Below the pieces are notes generated by a model. The model saw only the letters and a program-made list of their open reading frames with translations, did no database searches and was not told the DNA's origin. The position numbers were made by a program, and so were the translations under genes. Shown piece by piece: positions 51,809 to 63,979 of a stretch of 64,000 nt of DNA (the first letter of the stretch is position 1; the number at the start of each line of letters is the position of its first letter). This DNA is from Tethya wilhelma (taxonomy: Eukaryota; Porifera; Demospongiae; Tethyida; Tethyidae), in NCBI GenBank assembly GCA_964030475.1, contig CAXIPT010000003.1, forward strand, positions 11,986,519-12,050,518, in the 5' to 3' direction.

Positions 51809-52196
51809 ATCACAGCACCACATCGATCCTCAATAACATTGTTTTGATTTCGTATCACTTTTTACATGAGTGCTAAGTGTGTTCAGCACTATAATAATTA
51901 TTTTTAATTTTCATATAATTAATTTTTATTTACTCAAGCAATTAACTTCAGTTATAATACATTGCCCTGACCTGTAAATATGGTAATGGGTCGTCAATTC
52001 ACTTTGCTGCAACTTGATCAGCCCCTCCTACTTGTTAGCACGTGACGGTAATGAACCGCAACGCATAGGCGTGAACAAACAGGGGTGGTGCTCGACCTGT
52101 GGTGATACGTTACATGCCTCAGCAGTAATAACAAACCTCTAGGGAGACAAGAAAACTGTTCATGTGTAGTTCTATTCGAGAAGAAGCTAGTTCAAT
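51809..52196. promoter_or_regulatory. FBH1-D 3' region and CDK promoter region
   Basis: The part at 51984-52060 repeats the segment after copy B (see 38877-38950), so the array's duplicated unit ends about here. The rest is the 5' side of the CDK gene. No TATA box in convincing position. Confidence 0.55.
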
Positions 52197-54688
52197 ATGG
52201 CCACTCTACCGAGAGCGTACAGTGATGCGCGGAGCAGTTCAGTGGAGAACGGAACGAGCGGCGGCGCTAACTACACCAAGCACAAGAAATCGAAGCGTCT
52301 CTCTTGGACGTTAGGAAGAAAGAAAGCCAAAGACGAGGCATACGTTGCCGATGGCAGTGGTGAGTGTGTGTGCGTGTGTGTGATAGATAAGCTGTAACAA
52401 CAGGCTGTTGAAGGACATGTTACTGCCGCACAAGTGTCCACTCGTACTTGTTCAAAGACACAAAGCCCAACAAAAGCTAGCCGACATTTTTAGCCTACGT
52501 AGGCAGATTTATGCCCAATTTTTTGTTTATAATGCGTATTGCAAGTCACATTGGCTAAGGGGAGTAGCTAAGTCCTGAAATAGGGTGCCTGCCAAGCACT
52601 GCGTGGAAGTGCGTGGTAGACTAGAAGAGGGTAATTTGTTTTTGTGGGTGAGCATAGGCTGATGTAGTGGATTGTTATGAGTTCTCAATTAGTGAGTAAT
52701 TACTACCAATTAGGAGCTCTTGATGGGTTCACCAGAGACCCAGCAGTGAGTTATCCGTGAGGGGGTAGACTGACTGACCTTTTACTATTGAATGGGTTTG
52801 ATCTCAAATACCTAGTCAATATCGTGATAGTTAGCCAGTTGCCATCCACAATGTACAGCAATATGCATGCAATGTGCCCCTTTCCTGCTGTGCTTTTTTG
52901 AAAAAAAAAGCTAGGGGGGGGGGCTAGGATCAAGGCTATGTATGTATGTTTTGATATTTTGCTAGCTGGGAATCCTTTGATTTCACCATGGATTGCCTCA
53001 GAGTCACTGGTCGTCAGTATTTCATGTTCTCACCTCCAGTGATGCAGGCTTTGTTCTGGGCTAGTATTGTACAACCAGCATCCCCTTTGCTGTAACCTGT
53101 ATCACACTTATCATGCTATTGTAGCATTGTACCATTGTGCAAGGGTTAGTAATAAAAAACTAACATGGTGGACCTCGCTTTGTAAACTTCAAACAAAAGT
53201 TTACAAACAAAAGGTTGTAAGTGTAGAACCATGTCTTTCCTTGAAGCGTCGGCTTCTCCAGATAAAAGTGATCGTGTTCAATAAACACATGCTATCGATC
53301 AACAATAGCAATAGTGAAAATATAATAATAATAATAATAATAATGTTGAAAAATGTATACTGTTGCAATTTAGTATAGAGTTTGTGGGTTGTAATTCCTC
53401 CCTATCTAAAGTTATTATCTCTTGATTAATTCCATGTGACTTACAATACTTCATGATACAATATCGCCCTCCAGGCATCCATCACTCTGGTGCTAAGAAT
53501 GGGTTCATCGGAGGTCCCCTGGAAGAGGAGGGGCAGACGGAGCCTGACAGCTACCCCGCGGACGGACCCCTTCACGACGGCACTCAGAGCTTGAGGAGGA
53601 TCAAGAGCGGCCATAAAATGGGACGGGTAAGTCCATCACAAAGATGACAATATCAAAGTTGTTTTGGGTGGGTGGGGGAGAGTCTGTATGCATTGTTTTT
53701 AATGATCTAGTGACTTATGCATGGAGGTCGATTGATACACGAGTTAGAGTTGAGCTCAATTTGAGTTAATCTCGAGTTGATCTCACTTTCTCTCACTCTC
53801 TCCTCATTCATTGTCTCAGTTTGCTTGTAGTCTCCATGACTGTCATCTGACCAGTAGCTCCCTTCCTGCCAGCTAGCCTACCAACCATCCAACAATCTCT
53901 AGCATTGTTACCTGGTGTCTGACATCATTCCCTCAGTACCACCTGGTGGTGACAGTCAAGACATTCATACGCTAGGACTGTTGTTTCTGCAGGCCACTCC
54001 ATACTCTGATAGCATTGTTCCACTTACAATGCATTTTGTGTGTGTATATCAACACTGAGGCATCACCCCATGCCTACTCCATTCTGGTTTGGTAATTTAC
54101 TAGCTCAGCCATTCTTTGGTCTCCTTTTGAATGAGTACCCTAGCTCTCTTTTCTAAGGTTTCCCACCTGCTGGTTGCCATGGTGATTAATAGTACACCAT
54201 GTGGCCTCTATTTTGCCCCCCATATGCTAGTACATGGTGGTTGCTTAAATTAACCCTTTGTGGTCCTAATTTGACAAAACGAAATCACTATTCAGCTCCC
54301 TAGATGATTAATTAATAACACCAGAATGCCAGAATGCCAATATTTGTATGTGTGTGTGTTTGCATGCAAGAATGTGTGCATGTGTAAAGATTACATTTCC
54401 AGAGCAAGCCTATCGTTGTCCTCACGCCCACCTTGAGTCATGCCTGGCATTGAAGCTGTAACCCAATACCTTGTCTCAAGTGGCCACTGATGAGCCTGCT
54501 GTGATCGCTCTGATCGATTGTATAGGCCTTCCGTTTATGTAATGTGATGTCATCCAACTATTGAATTACTGATAATAACTGACCTGTAATAATATGCTTC
54601 TATATGTATAGACCACTTCGTGACACTTGAGCCAAACTTGGCTCAAAACAGATCTCAAGTTTTTTTCCGCAAATACTTTGCTCTCCCT

Positions 54689-54721
<33 letters not shown>

Positions 54722-54998
54722 CATGTAGCACTTCTCTGAAGTGGAAACGTCCCGAGCTCAGAGATTTATGCTCCCTCTCTTTGGCAACCTCGGCCGAGCT
54801 GTCTCGGCAACCCAAGTGAACTCCATCTCCCCTCGTCGCGATCACTTCTCCTCCTTCTCCAACCCCTCCAGCATGACGGACCTCTCCATTAGTCCCCCTC
54901 TCTCTCCCGACAGACTCCAGCTGAAACCAGCACGGCCATCGTACATGCCTCATGCCAACAGGAGACAGAGAAGAGCTTCACTTGTGAGTTGCAACATA

Positions 54999-55068
<70 letters not shown>

Positions 55069-55216
55069 CCAGAGAATGATTATCTAACTAAATAATTGTG
55101 TAGACTTTGGTTAGAACAAACCTTAGAATGTTTAAAATAGCTCTAAATGGAGGTTAATGTGTATACTTAACATCATTGATTAATACGATACACGTGGTAT
55201 GTCATCCCATTGTTAT

Positions 55217-55250
<34 letters not shown>

Positions 55251-58200
55251 GTCCGAGATTGGATTTGGTAAACTACAAACGTATACAAAGCTTGAAAAAC
55301 TTGGAGAGGTAAGCCTTTATACTCACATATCTCTTCATTCAACCTTCAAAGCTAATTAATTCCAGACACTGATTCTAGCATGAGTGTTTCACATGCAGGT
55401 TAATAATCATACACTGCTGAGTAATATACATGTATGCATGAATGTTCTAGTATACTGAGGTATACTAGGAAATATACTGAAGTATACTAGATCAGGTTGG
55501 CTGTGTTGTTGTTTACCTCTATGAATACCAACCCTCCCTCGGCCATTGGCACATTCCAATCTCCATCGCCACAGTAACAATATCATTCATAACTATAAAT
55601 TGCATTGCACGGTTGCTGAACTGTCTCACTGAATAGCTTTAACCCAACCAGCCTACACTGTAGGAAAATCATGAGCAGGCAGGAAGTCTATACTCATTCA
55701 CCAATACACACTCCAAGGTTTATAAAAGCCATCACAGTTCCATATAGTCCATTTGTATTGTGGACCTTAACAACATTCATTGGCCTGTGAGTTCCATGTA
55801 AGGTCAATGAAGGAACACATTCTTGGTGCTATGAATCTGCTGAGTTCTCAAGGGATCTGTGAATGTGTGTTGGGGGGAGGTGGGAGGGACCAGGTGAGGG
55901 GGAGTGGGTGCTAGGGTGGAATAACACATGCAGGCTGTGTGTGAGCGTGGAAGCTACACATGTCATCTATTAGCTATATATAGCTATCTGCTGCCAGCTG
56001 TTTATAGTCTGGGCCAGCTCACATGATCTCGATGTGTTTGTGTGTGGTCACTGGTAGAGTGAGATATTGCCCCTGACTGTTAATTGTAATGTAGCTTGAT
56101 ATGGGTCAATGATTGGCTAGAGAGTTTTCTAGTGTCTTCTAGCACATCCTATCATTATGGTCAATTCTCTGAGCTGCTGGTTGTGCTTTAACTTCCATCC
56201 AGCTAGTGTGTGATTCTTCCTGAAGAGAAGTGGCAGTTTCTGATGGTTTACATATTGTGGTCAGGTTGACAGGTTCTGTCCATTTAACAGACACTTACGC
56301 ATTCGTAAACTGTTTATCATAGCCACAATTGAATATAGCATTCTTATGAAAACTCCGCCACTCATCCTAATTCCTCTGCTTAATACTCCCAACCATATAC
56401 CAATGAGTTACCATGGTAACCATCACTGGCAGTCGCCATGCAGCCAGCTAGCTCAGAGCACAAGTCAGCGATCGGGAAAACCACAAGTCACGCATCGTTA
56501 AACTGTTGGTTCACTGTTTCCCCAGCGTTGTACCAACCCTGTTCCCCCATTCCTTTCCCTGGCTGTGTTCAATGAGGTGTGACAGTGAACCAATGGCCCA
56601 GGGGCACTAGACTGGCCTGGTCTGAACAAACATTGACCACATGGTGCACACTCAGCAATTAGAGAAAATACGTGTGATGGTCAAATTGTGTGTGTTAGAT
56701 TTGCTTAATAAGTGTTGTGTTTTTGGTGTGTCACTTGTTATCTAATTTGTGTATCTCATTCACTTTCAAAATGAAAATTGGTTTTTGTTCTTGTCCTACA
56801 GGGAACATATGCGACCGTGTTCAAGGGAAGAAGCAGGTATATATGAGACCTCACACTTACCGTATAGCACAAAATATTGGTGATAATAAAATTTGGCGGA
56901 TTGTCAAAAATTTCATGAGTGGCGGATTTTATTTGGGCAGTTACGCATGCAGCAATACATGTATTCCGTATGTGTGTGCGCAAAAATGACTGTTTCGTGG
57001 ATTTAATATTCTTAGTCCTTTCCAAAACTGCCAATCCGCCAATAATAAAATAGGCCAAATTTTGTGCTCTACGGTATATTGTTTCATTCAAACTAACTTT
57101 ATCACTCACCCTTCCACTCCTCACAGTATCACAGGGAAGCTGGTGGCGCTCAAAGAGATCCGTTTGGAACACGAAGAGGGTGCACCTTGCACCGCCATAA
57201 GAGAGATCTCGCTGCTCAAGGACCTCAAGCACGCTAACATCGTGACACTCCATGACATCATCCACACGCCGAGGTCACTGACCCTCATCTTTGAGTACGT
57301 GGAGGGTGACTTGAAGCAGTACATGGACAACTGCTGTGGCATGATGCACATGACTAACGTCAAGGTGGGTGGGGCACTCTGATTGATGGGCGGTGCTAGC
57401 ATGAAATGACTATAACACTGACCACTGTGACTGTTGTTATCATACACACACACACACACACATACATTGTGCAGCTATTCTTGTACCAGTTACTAAGAGG
57501 ATTAGCGTACTGCCATGTTAGAAGAATATTGCACAGGTACATATGTATATTTGTTGAGGGTTGAATTTGAACTACTGCATCATGCATAGTTGTATAATGA
57601 TTATAAATTATTATGTTCGCTCAAGTTATCTAAATATTTTTGCACCCACAGAGATTTGAAACCTCAGAATCTCCTCATCAGTGAGGTTGGAGATCTGAAG
57701 TTGGCTGATTTTGGTCTAGCCAGAGCAAAATCTGTTCCTACGAAAACTTATTCAAATGAAGTTGTTACACTATGGTGAGTTGACCGGCAGCTTGGATACT
57801 TCAGTATACTTGCAATAGGATTGCACACTACTGTAAACTCTTGCATATCTCTGTATACTCCAGGTATAGACCTCCCGATGTTTTACTAGGTTCTACAACG
57901 TATTCAGACAACATTGACATGTGGTACGTCTAATTATTAGATCGTGGAAAATGAATATGCATTGGTAATTTGTGTGAGAATGAGAGAGAGAGAGAAAGAG
58001 AGAGAAAGCTTTAAGAAAATGATCTGTCACACACAGTCTGTGTCATGTCACTGTAGTCTGTGGCTGTGAAATACAATCCTATTGACTATTGTTTGTTGCT
58101 CATTTCATGTCTACATGTCCACCACCTCAGTTGTGAGAGATGGTCTATATACAATATATCATGTGACACACACACACACACACTCAGGGGTGTTGGTTGT

Positions 58201-58757
58201 ATCTTCTTTGAGATGGCCTGTGGTCGGCCCATGTTCCCGGGCTCCAGTGTCGAGGAGGAACTGCTACTGCAGTGGAAGGTATGTGCTGCCTGGAGTGGAG
58301 TGTGTGTGTGTATATTGTACATCTGTTGATATATAGATGGATACCATAATACTGTAGATAGGAGGTTTTCAGTTGGTGAGAAATTTTATACTCGTAGCCA
58401 TTTTATACAAAGTATATGCCATAACCATTGATTGTATCACAAGCTACAATTAATACAATTTAACATTAGAAAATTCAATGCATAGGGAACATTTATTTGA
58501 GACCAAGCTGAAAAAAATTTAATTAGACTTGACTTGTACACAGAGAAACAAATATTTCTCTAAACTGTGTGTGTTTAGTCCAATTCTGTTGGGAGATGGT
58601 TGGTTTACACAGCCAGTGAGTTAGAATGTCGTGAATGGTGCAGTGTGTGTTGTGGTGTCAGGGGATACCTCCACTGATACACCAGTTGGTATGTCCCTCA
58701 GTACAAACACAGCCAGTGGGAGGAGAGCATGGGTCAACTACACCTTCCCATGGCCAG

Positions 58758-58799
<42 letters not shown>

Positions 58800-59037
58800 T
58801 GGAGAGACAGGCTATAATGTCAGCGGAGAATTTGAACTTTCATACTCTTATCCCTTTTGGTGCATAGCTGACTGCACACCATGCATCCCTCCTACTAATT
58901 CACTTTCATCTATCACAGCATAAACTAACTTCTGTGAGCTAGTGCTATGGTGCAGTGCTTACCAATTAAATATGATTTCAGAAGTTCCCTGAAACATAAT
59001 ACTTGTTGCTGTTAATTTTAATATAATATGAAAGAAN

Positions 59038-59125
<88 letters not shown>

Positions 59126-59689
59126 TCTCTCACTCACTCACAGATCCTGGGTACCCCTACAGAACAGACGTGGCCTGGTATCACTAAGAACACAGAGTTC
59201 ACCAGTGTGGGCTTCCCAGTGTACAATGCTGAGCCTCTCAGTGTCCACGTGCCCAGATTGGATGGAGATGCCATCAACCTTCTGGAGAAGCTGCTTCAGT
59301 TTGAGTCCAAGAACCGAGTCCCAGCTCAAGAGGCCATGGCTCACCCTTACTTCCACTCACTGGGTTCCAGAGTACAACAGCTTCCCAACAGTAAGACATG
59401 TTGAAATTTTAGCTTTTGATTTTGACGACCATTTGAGATGAAAATTTGCTTTGACGACCTTTTACCTACCACATTCATCCATCCTTACTACAGCTGTGTC
59501 GATCTTCACCCTGCCAGAGTGCAGTCTAGCTGCCAACCCTGGTCAGAGGAAACCAGAACCCACTGCACAATCTGCTTACAATAGAGGTGAGCTGACAATC
59601 ACTGCTTCTCTTCAACATTGGAGACAGCAAATAATCTTGAAATGTCCGATTGTTTTATCACAGATCGCAGGAAGAGCACAGTTTATTGA
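52197..59689 (+). CDS. CDK16: PCTAIRE cyclin-dependent kinase (CDK16/17/18 orthologue)
   Basis: PCTAIRE kinases are cyclin Y-activated and act in vesicle traffic, neurite growth and spermatogenesis. 13 exons, all in phase: 52197-52359, 53475-53626, 54729-54983, 55252-55308, 56802-56836, 57127-57364, 57475-57536, 57652-57774, 57864-57923, 58188-58278, 59144-59390, 59494-59586, 59664-59689. The N-terminal extension is Ser/basic-rich. Kinase landmarks: [19 protein letters not shown] (catalytic Lys), [18 protein letters not shown] (the PCTAIRE helix), [43 protein letters not shown], and [20 protein letters not shown]. The C-terminal tail is short (ends RRKSTVY). The PCTAIRE sequence excludes CDK14/15 (PFTAIRE). 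Intact; a single gene before the vertebrate three-way split is likely. Confidence 0.96.
52360..53474. other. CDK intron 1
   Basis: 1.1 kb of intron with a short ATA microsatellite (about 53322-53344). No exon or gene was recognised in it. Confidence 0.6.
54692..54720. repeat. (CA)n microsatellite at CDK exon 3 acceptor
   Basis: The CA run ends eight bases before the exon start at 54729 (ACATGTAG). Confidence 0.95.
54999..55064. repeat. (CT)n microsatellite
   Basis: A CT run 15 bp past the exon 3 donor of the CDK gene. Confidence 0.95.
55309..56801. other. CDK intron 4
   Basis: 1.5 kb without recognisable exon or repeat except short palindromic TACTAG repeats near 55450-55492 (ATACTGAGGTATACTAG-like). 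Confidence 0.55.
56858..57076. mobile_element. MITE with TACCGTATAGC termini, copy 5
   Basis: It starts TTACCGTATAGCACAAAATA and ends CAAATTTTGTGCTCTACGGTA, with inner inverted parts (TGGCGGATTGTC against ACTGCCAATCCGCCAATAAT). It fills three quarters of the 290-bp CDK intron 56837-57126. Confidence 0.8.
58760..58798. repeat. (GT)n microsatellite
   Basis: GT run in the intron between CDK exons 10 and 11. Confidence 0.95.
59038..59140. repeat. (CT)n microsatellite with an N at its start, at CDK acceptor
   Basis: About 100 bp of CT, following an N at 59037, runs right into CACTCACTCACAG, the acceptor of CDK exon 11. Repeat length is probably not accurate in the assembly. Confidence 0.95.
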
Positions 59690-60446
59690 TGAACTATTTA
59701 TGAACTCTAGATCTTTCCTCAACCACCCGACAACCGACCTCTATCACAGCTCTACTGGTAAACTATCGCTTACTGTGTTCTACAATACCTTATGCCCAGT
59801 CTTCACTGAGTGGTCTAGATCTGTTTCTCTATCACATAATTATGTTATTTCTCTCTCACTTCTACTGTTCTTTCTCTGTTATTTTGTATTTTGTTTTATT
59901 ATGAACAATAATAATTATTGTTCTGATATTAAATTTTTATGTACTGTTTCAATCTATTTATACTGGTTTAACAGAAGAGAAGTTTTTTTGAGAATTATTA
60001 TTTATTATAATATTTTTAGTCTATTGACATTGTAAGACAAAAATTAATGTTTGTGTGATAAACACCATTTACAAAATGCAGACATAGATAATAATAATAC
60101 AGTGAGCGGTATTCAATGCCAATTATAATTATATGGTAAATGGTTGTCATAGACTAAAACAAGGAATTGACAACGATGACCCTCGAGTGGATGCCCAAGA
60201 CGAAGCGTAACTTCAAAACTGCAAGTTGGATTCAAAATTTCTCTTCGTCTCGCCCTGCCCATTCCTTCCATGCTATTATTTTAAACACATATGTACATTT
60301 AACTGAAAGCTGAACAAACTCAAAAACAAATCAGCTAGTGAAACACTAATGTCAAAAAAATACTAATAATATTATAATCAGTGATTGCTACTCATCAATC
60401 AATATAATTTTATATTATACATGCACTATGTACTACAATGGGCATA
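59690..60446. other. Convergent intergenic region CDK / PARP-like gene
   Basis: AT-rich, holds both 3' untranslated regions. A homologous pair of open frames was not seen. No other feature recognised. Confidence 0.6.
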
Positions 60447-63150
60447 TTAGGAAGCTATTTTCCCAATGCCATCTCTCTTGTACACAATGATATATCGAGG
60501 AAGAATGGCATCAGGTTGGTAGAGTACAATCTCCTCATAGTTCAAGCTACCCCCAGGCTGGCCATGGATAGAATTGTAACCTTCAGGTGGACACTTCAAG
60601 GTTTGGTTGTCATTTAGCAGTGTGTACTTGTTCCCAGGTGAGACGTCACAGAGAAGCATGGCTCTGTAGTCTTTGATTCCCTGGGTGTAGTCGTGGCATT
60701 TAGAGGAGTTCAAAGCCAGGTAGAAGCCATGACCAAACCGCTGGAAGTTGATGTTCTTACGGATGCACCTCCTATCAAACCCCATGGAGGATATTCCACA
60801 CACACCACACTCCTGGCTGGTACACAGAGTCTGAGTGGTCACTATATCACAGGTGACCTTTGTACCATGATAGTGCTCCTCAATTGCCTGTGAACTCAAG
60901 TTCTGGCGATAAGTCTGCCATCTTGTTTGAAGGGTGTGGTTGGTGATGACAAACACACATTCCACTGATGGACAGGCACTTTTTCTAGTGGCCCAATTTT
61001 GTTGGAACTTTGTCTGCACAGAAGACAGTTCCTGTGGATTGGCTGGACGAATTCCAAGAGTAGAAACAGGGGGATTGACCATAACACCTGGAATTGTGTA
61101 TGCAATTGTGCAAGACAGTATTACTCAGCAACATGCCAAATTACAATATAGTAGGGGAGGCACCAGGGGAAATCCCTACATCATGAATCTCATTATCACA
61201 TAAATTTATCTGTTGACCTTGCTGTTGTGCCTGAGAGGCGTGGCTTCTCCCACAGTAGTCATGGACCCTCCCATTAGCGGGGTCTGTGTACTTGGGTCGG
61301 TAGCACCCAGGGAGGGAGCATGTACCCTCGTCACTGGTACCATCAGAGGTCAAACTGGGTGCAGATGCTACACATATAATAATTATTATAGATATTGTTT
61401 AGTATGACATTGTGAATTTTAGAGTAACATATTGTAACACATTCACAGTGGAAACAATTGCACAGAAGATAGTTCCTGTGGATTTGCAGCTCTGAATCTT
61501 GGTCTAGCAATTATTGGTGGATTCACCACAATATCTTTACATACACAACTTGACAGTTACTTTCTCGAGTGCCAGTAAATTATAGGCTTACTTCTATACT
61601 GTGATCTCATAATTGAGCTCCATACTGCTGCATGTTCACTGGCGTCACAGCCGCAGTAGCCACACTCTGTGTAGCTGTTCTCATCCTCCGACACATACTC
61701 TTCGCAGTCTCCACACTTGCACTTGCCAAGGGGAAGGAGCTGTGTTGTTTTTACTGTGAATAAGAGAGATAGATGAAGGATTATAATGCTGGTTACACAG
61801 AACTCTGCCAATATACCTCCTATTGCCTTTTGAACTGGCTGTCCGTATGCATTCAGTCGTGGTTGAACACCACTGGCAGCTGGAAGCTGCTGCATCATAG
61901 GAGTAGAGTTTCCAGCCACCATTGCAGGCTGAACAGCAGGTGCAGTAGGTTTACGTACTGTCATAAGTATATGTAGGACCATAAAATTAATTATATATTA
62001 TATCACATAAATAGATGATCTGTTTTCCTCTCTACTTACATTTCTCGGCTCCCTCATGTTCACTGGCGTCACAGCCGCAGTAGCCACACTCTGTGTAGCT
62101 GTTCTCATCCTCCGACTGATACTCTTCGCAGTCGCCACACTTGCACTTGCCCAGTGGAATGATCTTGACATGCTCAGCGGGGGTGTGGTTACAGTACTCA
62201 CATCTGAACCTACTGGGAGAATCAGAGGAGGGCGCTCTGTACTCCTCACACTCACATCCTAACCAGTTGCATTTGCCTCTCTGAATCCCTTGAATGTTCT
62301 CTTGTCTAGCAGGTGAAGTCAATTTTGGTGATACATGTATTCCAGTGAAGAGGGGGGCTCTATACTCCTTATAGTCATTCAGAATGACGGGTTTAATTAT
62401 AAACAGAACAACATCTTTCTCCTCTCCTGCAGCTTGTTGTAGTGTCCTTGTTAGTTTTCCCTTAAAGTTCTGAGCACAGACACTCCAGTTATCTCTTGAC
62501 TTTGTTGCCATGGTGATAAGAGGTCCATAGTCCTTTGCCACTACACACATTGCTCTGATGATATCTCCATTCCTTAAACCAGCTTGGTGAGCTGGAAACG
62601 CTTGCTTACACTCACTGATACGAATCTAAAAATACATAATCAATAGGCATACATAATACAGTAGTAGTATTAGTGAGCTGATACAGTAGGTTTGCCTGGG
62701 CTAACACAATCACCTCATCATTTAATGACATTCCATACTCCTTTTCATCATGAAACAATGGAGGTCTCAAGGCAAATGCATGTGTAATTATAGGACCAAG
62801 CTCCTCTTTGACTGGATAATGAGCATGAGAGTGTGAACATTGTCCATTATCTAACACAGAAGATACCTTTATTAATTTTACTGACCATCTTTGATTTTCT
62901 TGGCAATTGGTGGCAGGGCAATTGATCGATCAATAACAAAACTGACTATGGCTGCTGTAGAAGACACCATCCTGTTGAACTGTTCCTGTGTAGGTACTGA
63001 GTCATCCTGTACAACTGGCTTGTCATTTACAGCAAGAACAACATCCAGAAGTCGCAGTTTATCAGATTGTTGACCAGAAACAAGTGTATAGGCACTGCTG
63101 CAAACAGCCACTCCAGTTATCAAGAACTGTATAGAATAGACCTTACCCAT
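60447..63150 (-). CDS. PDZ-like / Cys-rich / PARP-like ADP-ribosyltransferase (unnamed)
   Basis: Exons: 62886-63150, 62714-62850, 62040-62625, 61817-61957, 61592-61753, about 61190-61367 (donor uncertain), 60447-61087; other phases agree. Exon 1 is PDZ-like (SAYTLVSGQQSDKLRLLDVV, LAVNDKPVV). Exons 2-3 hold a second PDZ-like unit (YGMSLNDEVIRISE, AGLRNGDIIRAM). Then follow three Cys/His clusters: CNWLGCECEEY with CEYCNHTPAEH, and twice KCKCGDCEEY with ECGYCGCDASEH. Exon 6 has CSLPGCYRPKYTDP with GRVHDYCGRSHA. The last exon is PARP-like: YHGTKVTCDI (His), CGVCGISSMGFD, FGHGFYLALNSSKCHDY (Tyr), YRAMLLCDVSPGNKY, PPEGYNSIHGQPGGSLNYEE (Glu), PRYIIVYKRDG, an H-Y-E triad by position. I infer NAD-dependent ADP-ribosylation; targets unknown. 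Confidence 0.75.
61448..61540 (-). pseudogene. Degenerate duplicate of the start of the PARP-like exon
   Basis: The minus strand reads DIVVNPPIIARPRFRAANPQ and ELSSVQ, matching MVNPPVSTLGIRPANPQELS at the start of the last exon (60447-61087). It sits in the intron between exons 5 and 6 and has an AG before ATATTGTGG, but then runs to a stop without a clear donor in the right phase. It could be a decayed exon duplicate or a rarely used alternative exon. Confidence 0.6.
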
Positions 63151-63330
63151 AGCCGGGCGCGCCTCCACTTGGCGGCAGAATTTGAGCTAATGTGGGAGGT
63201 GGCTCAATCAGAGATGGCTGCCTTCACTTAGTTTTTTGAGCGGGTTAGTTACCACAACATAACGTATGACAGTTGCCAGTGTATGGTTGAAGCTTGCTTC
63301 TATGGAAATTTATCTTTCTGTCGAATTCTG
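63135..63330 (-). repeat. Inverted repeat, left arm (promoter and first codons of PARP-like gene)
   Basis: This 196-bp arm contains the ATG (63150-63148), the leader and the near promoter of the gene at 60447-63150. Its reverse complement occurs at 63783-63979 with only a few differences. Confidence 0.93.
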
Positions 63331-63479
63331 TTGTGAAACACTACACCCAGGAGCTGAATTGTAAATATCCTTGCTCGTGAACACATAAATCTACAGCGTT
63401 TGACAACAATTTTCTCCACTTGTGTGTTTTTCATGCTATCTCTAGGTGGTGTCAGTAGCTCCCTGTACATGAGCTGCAA

Positions 63480-63662
63480 CTAGGATCTGGGCTGCAACAC
63501 GGGTACATTGGTTTTAACCTGCTTGACAACCGACACAGTCCCACCCCTTGGTGACCCTACCATCAATACATCAACTTTGGAGTTGAAATTGAACCATCCC
63601 ACACTGATACTGACCGCCATCACTGTGATCAAAATAAATATACTGTTGCTACTTATACCTAA
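63480..63662 (-). other. Short open frame between the inverted arms, uncertain
   Basis: The minus strand has a frame with one hydrophobic segment (IFILITVMAVSISVGW) and a basic tail ending VLQPRS. It has no ATG start; an acceptor-like TTTAG precedes it, so it might be a terminal exon of a gene starting in the right arm region. It is not supported beyond that. Confidence 0.2.
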
Positions 63663-63782
63663 ACGCAATAAACTTATCGTTTAGCAATGTGCTACGTTCC
63701 CAAGACTGATGGTAAACGGTCTCCAAAGCCTGCTGGGTGGAGCTTGTGAGAATCTCCGGCGCTTTTACCATAGTCATTTAGG

Positions 63783-63979
63783 CAGAATTCGACAGAAAAG
63801 ATAAATTTCCATAGAAGTAAGCTTCAACCATACACTGGCAACTGTCATACGTTATGTTGTGGTAACTAACCCGCTCAAAAAACTAAGTGAAGGCAGCCAT
63901 CTCTGATTGAGCCACCTCCCACGTTGGTTCAAATTCTGCCGCCAAGTGGAGGCGCGCGCGGCTATGGGTAAGGTCTATT
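63783..63979 (+). repeat. Inverted repeat, right arm
   Basis: Mirror of 63135-63330. It includes a plus-strand ATG at 63964 followed by GKVYWQ, the same first residues as the PARP-like gene, then a stop within about ten codons in this genomic frame unless spliced. It would drive transcription to the right, out of the window. Confidence 0.93.

Noticed and set aside
57127..57364. CDK14/15 (PFTAIRE) assignment
   Set aside because: The helix reads PCTAIRE and the surrounding residues ([20 protein letters not shown]) fit CDK16/17/18.
60447..61087. Tankyrase or PARP1 orthologue
   Set aside because: The pattern CGVCGIS, FGHGFYLALNSSKC and PPEGYNSIHG fits the fungal/plant-type PARP-like group, and no ankyrin, WGR or zinc-finger PARP1 domain is present.
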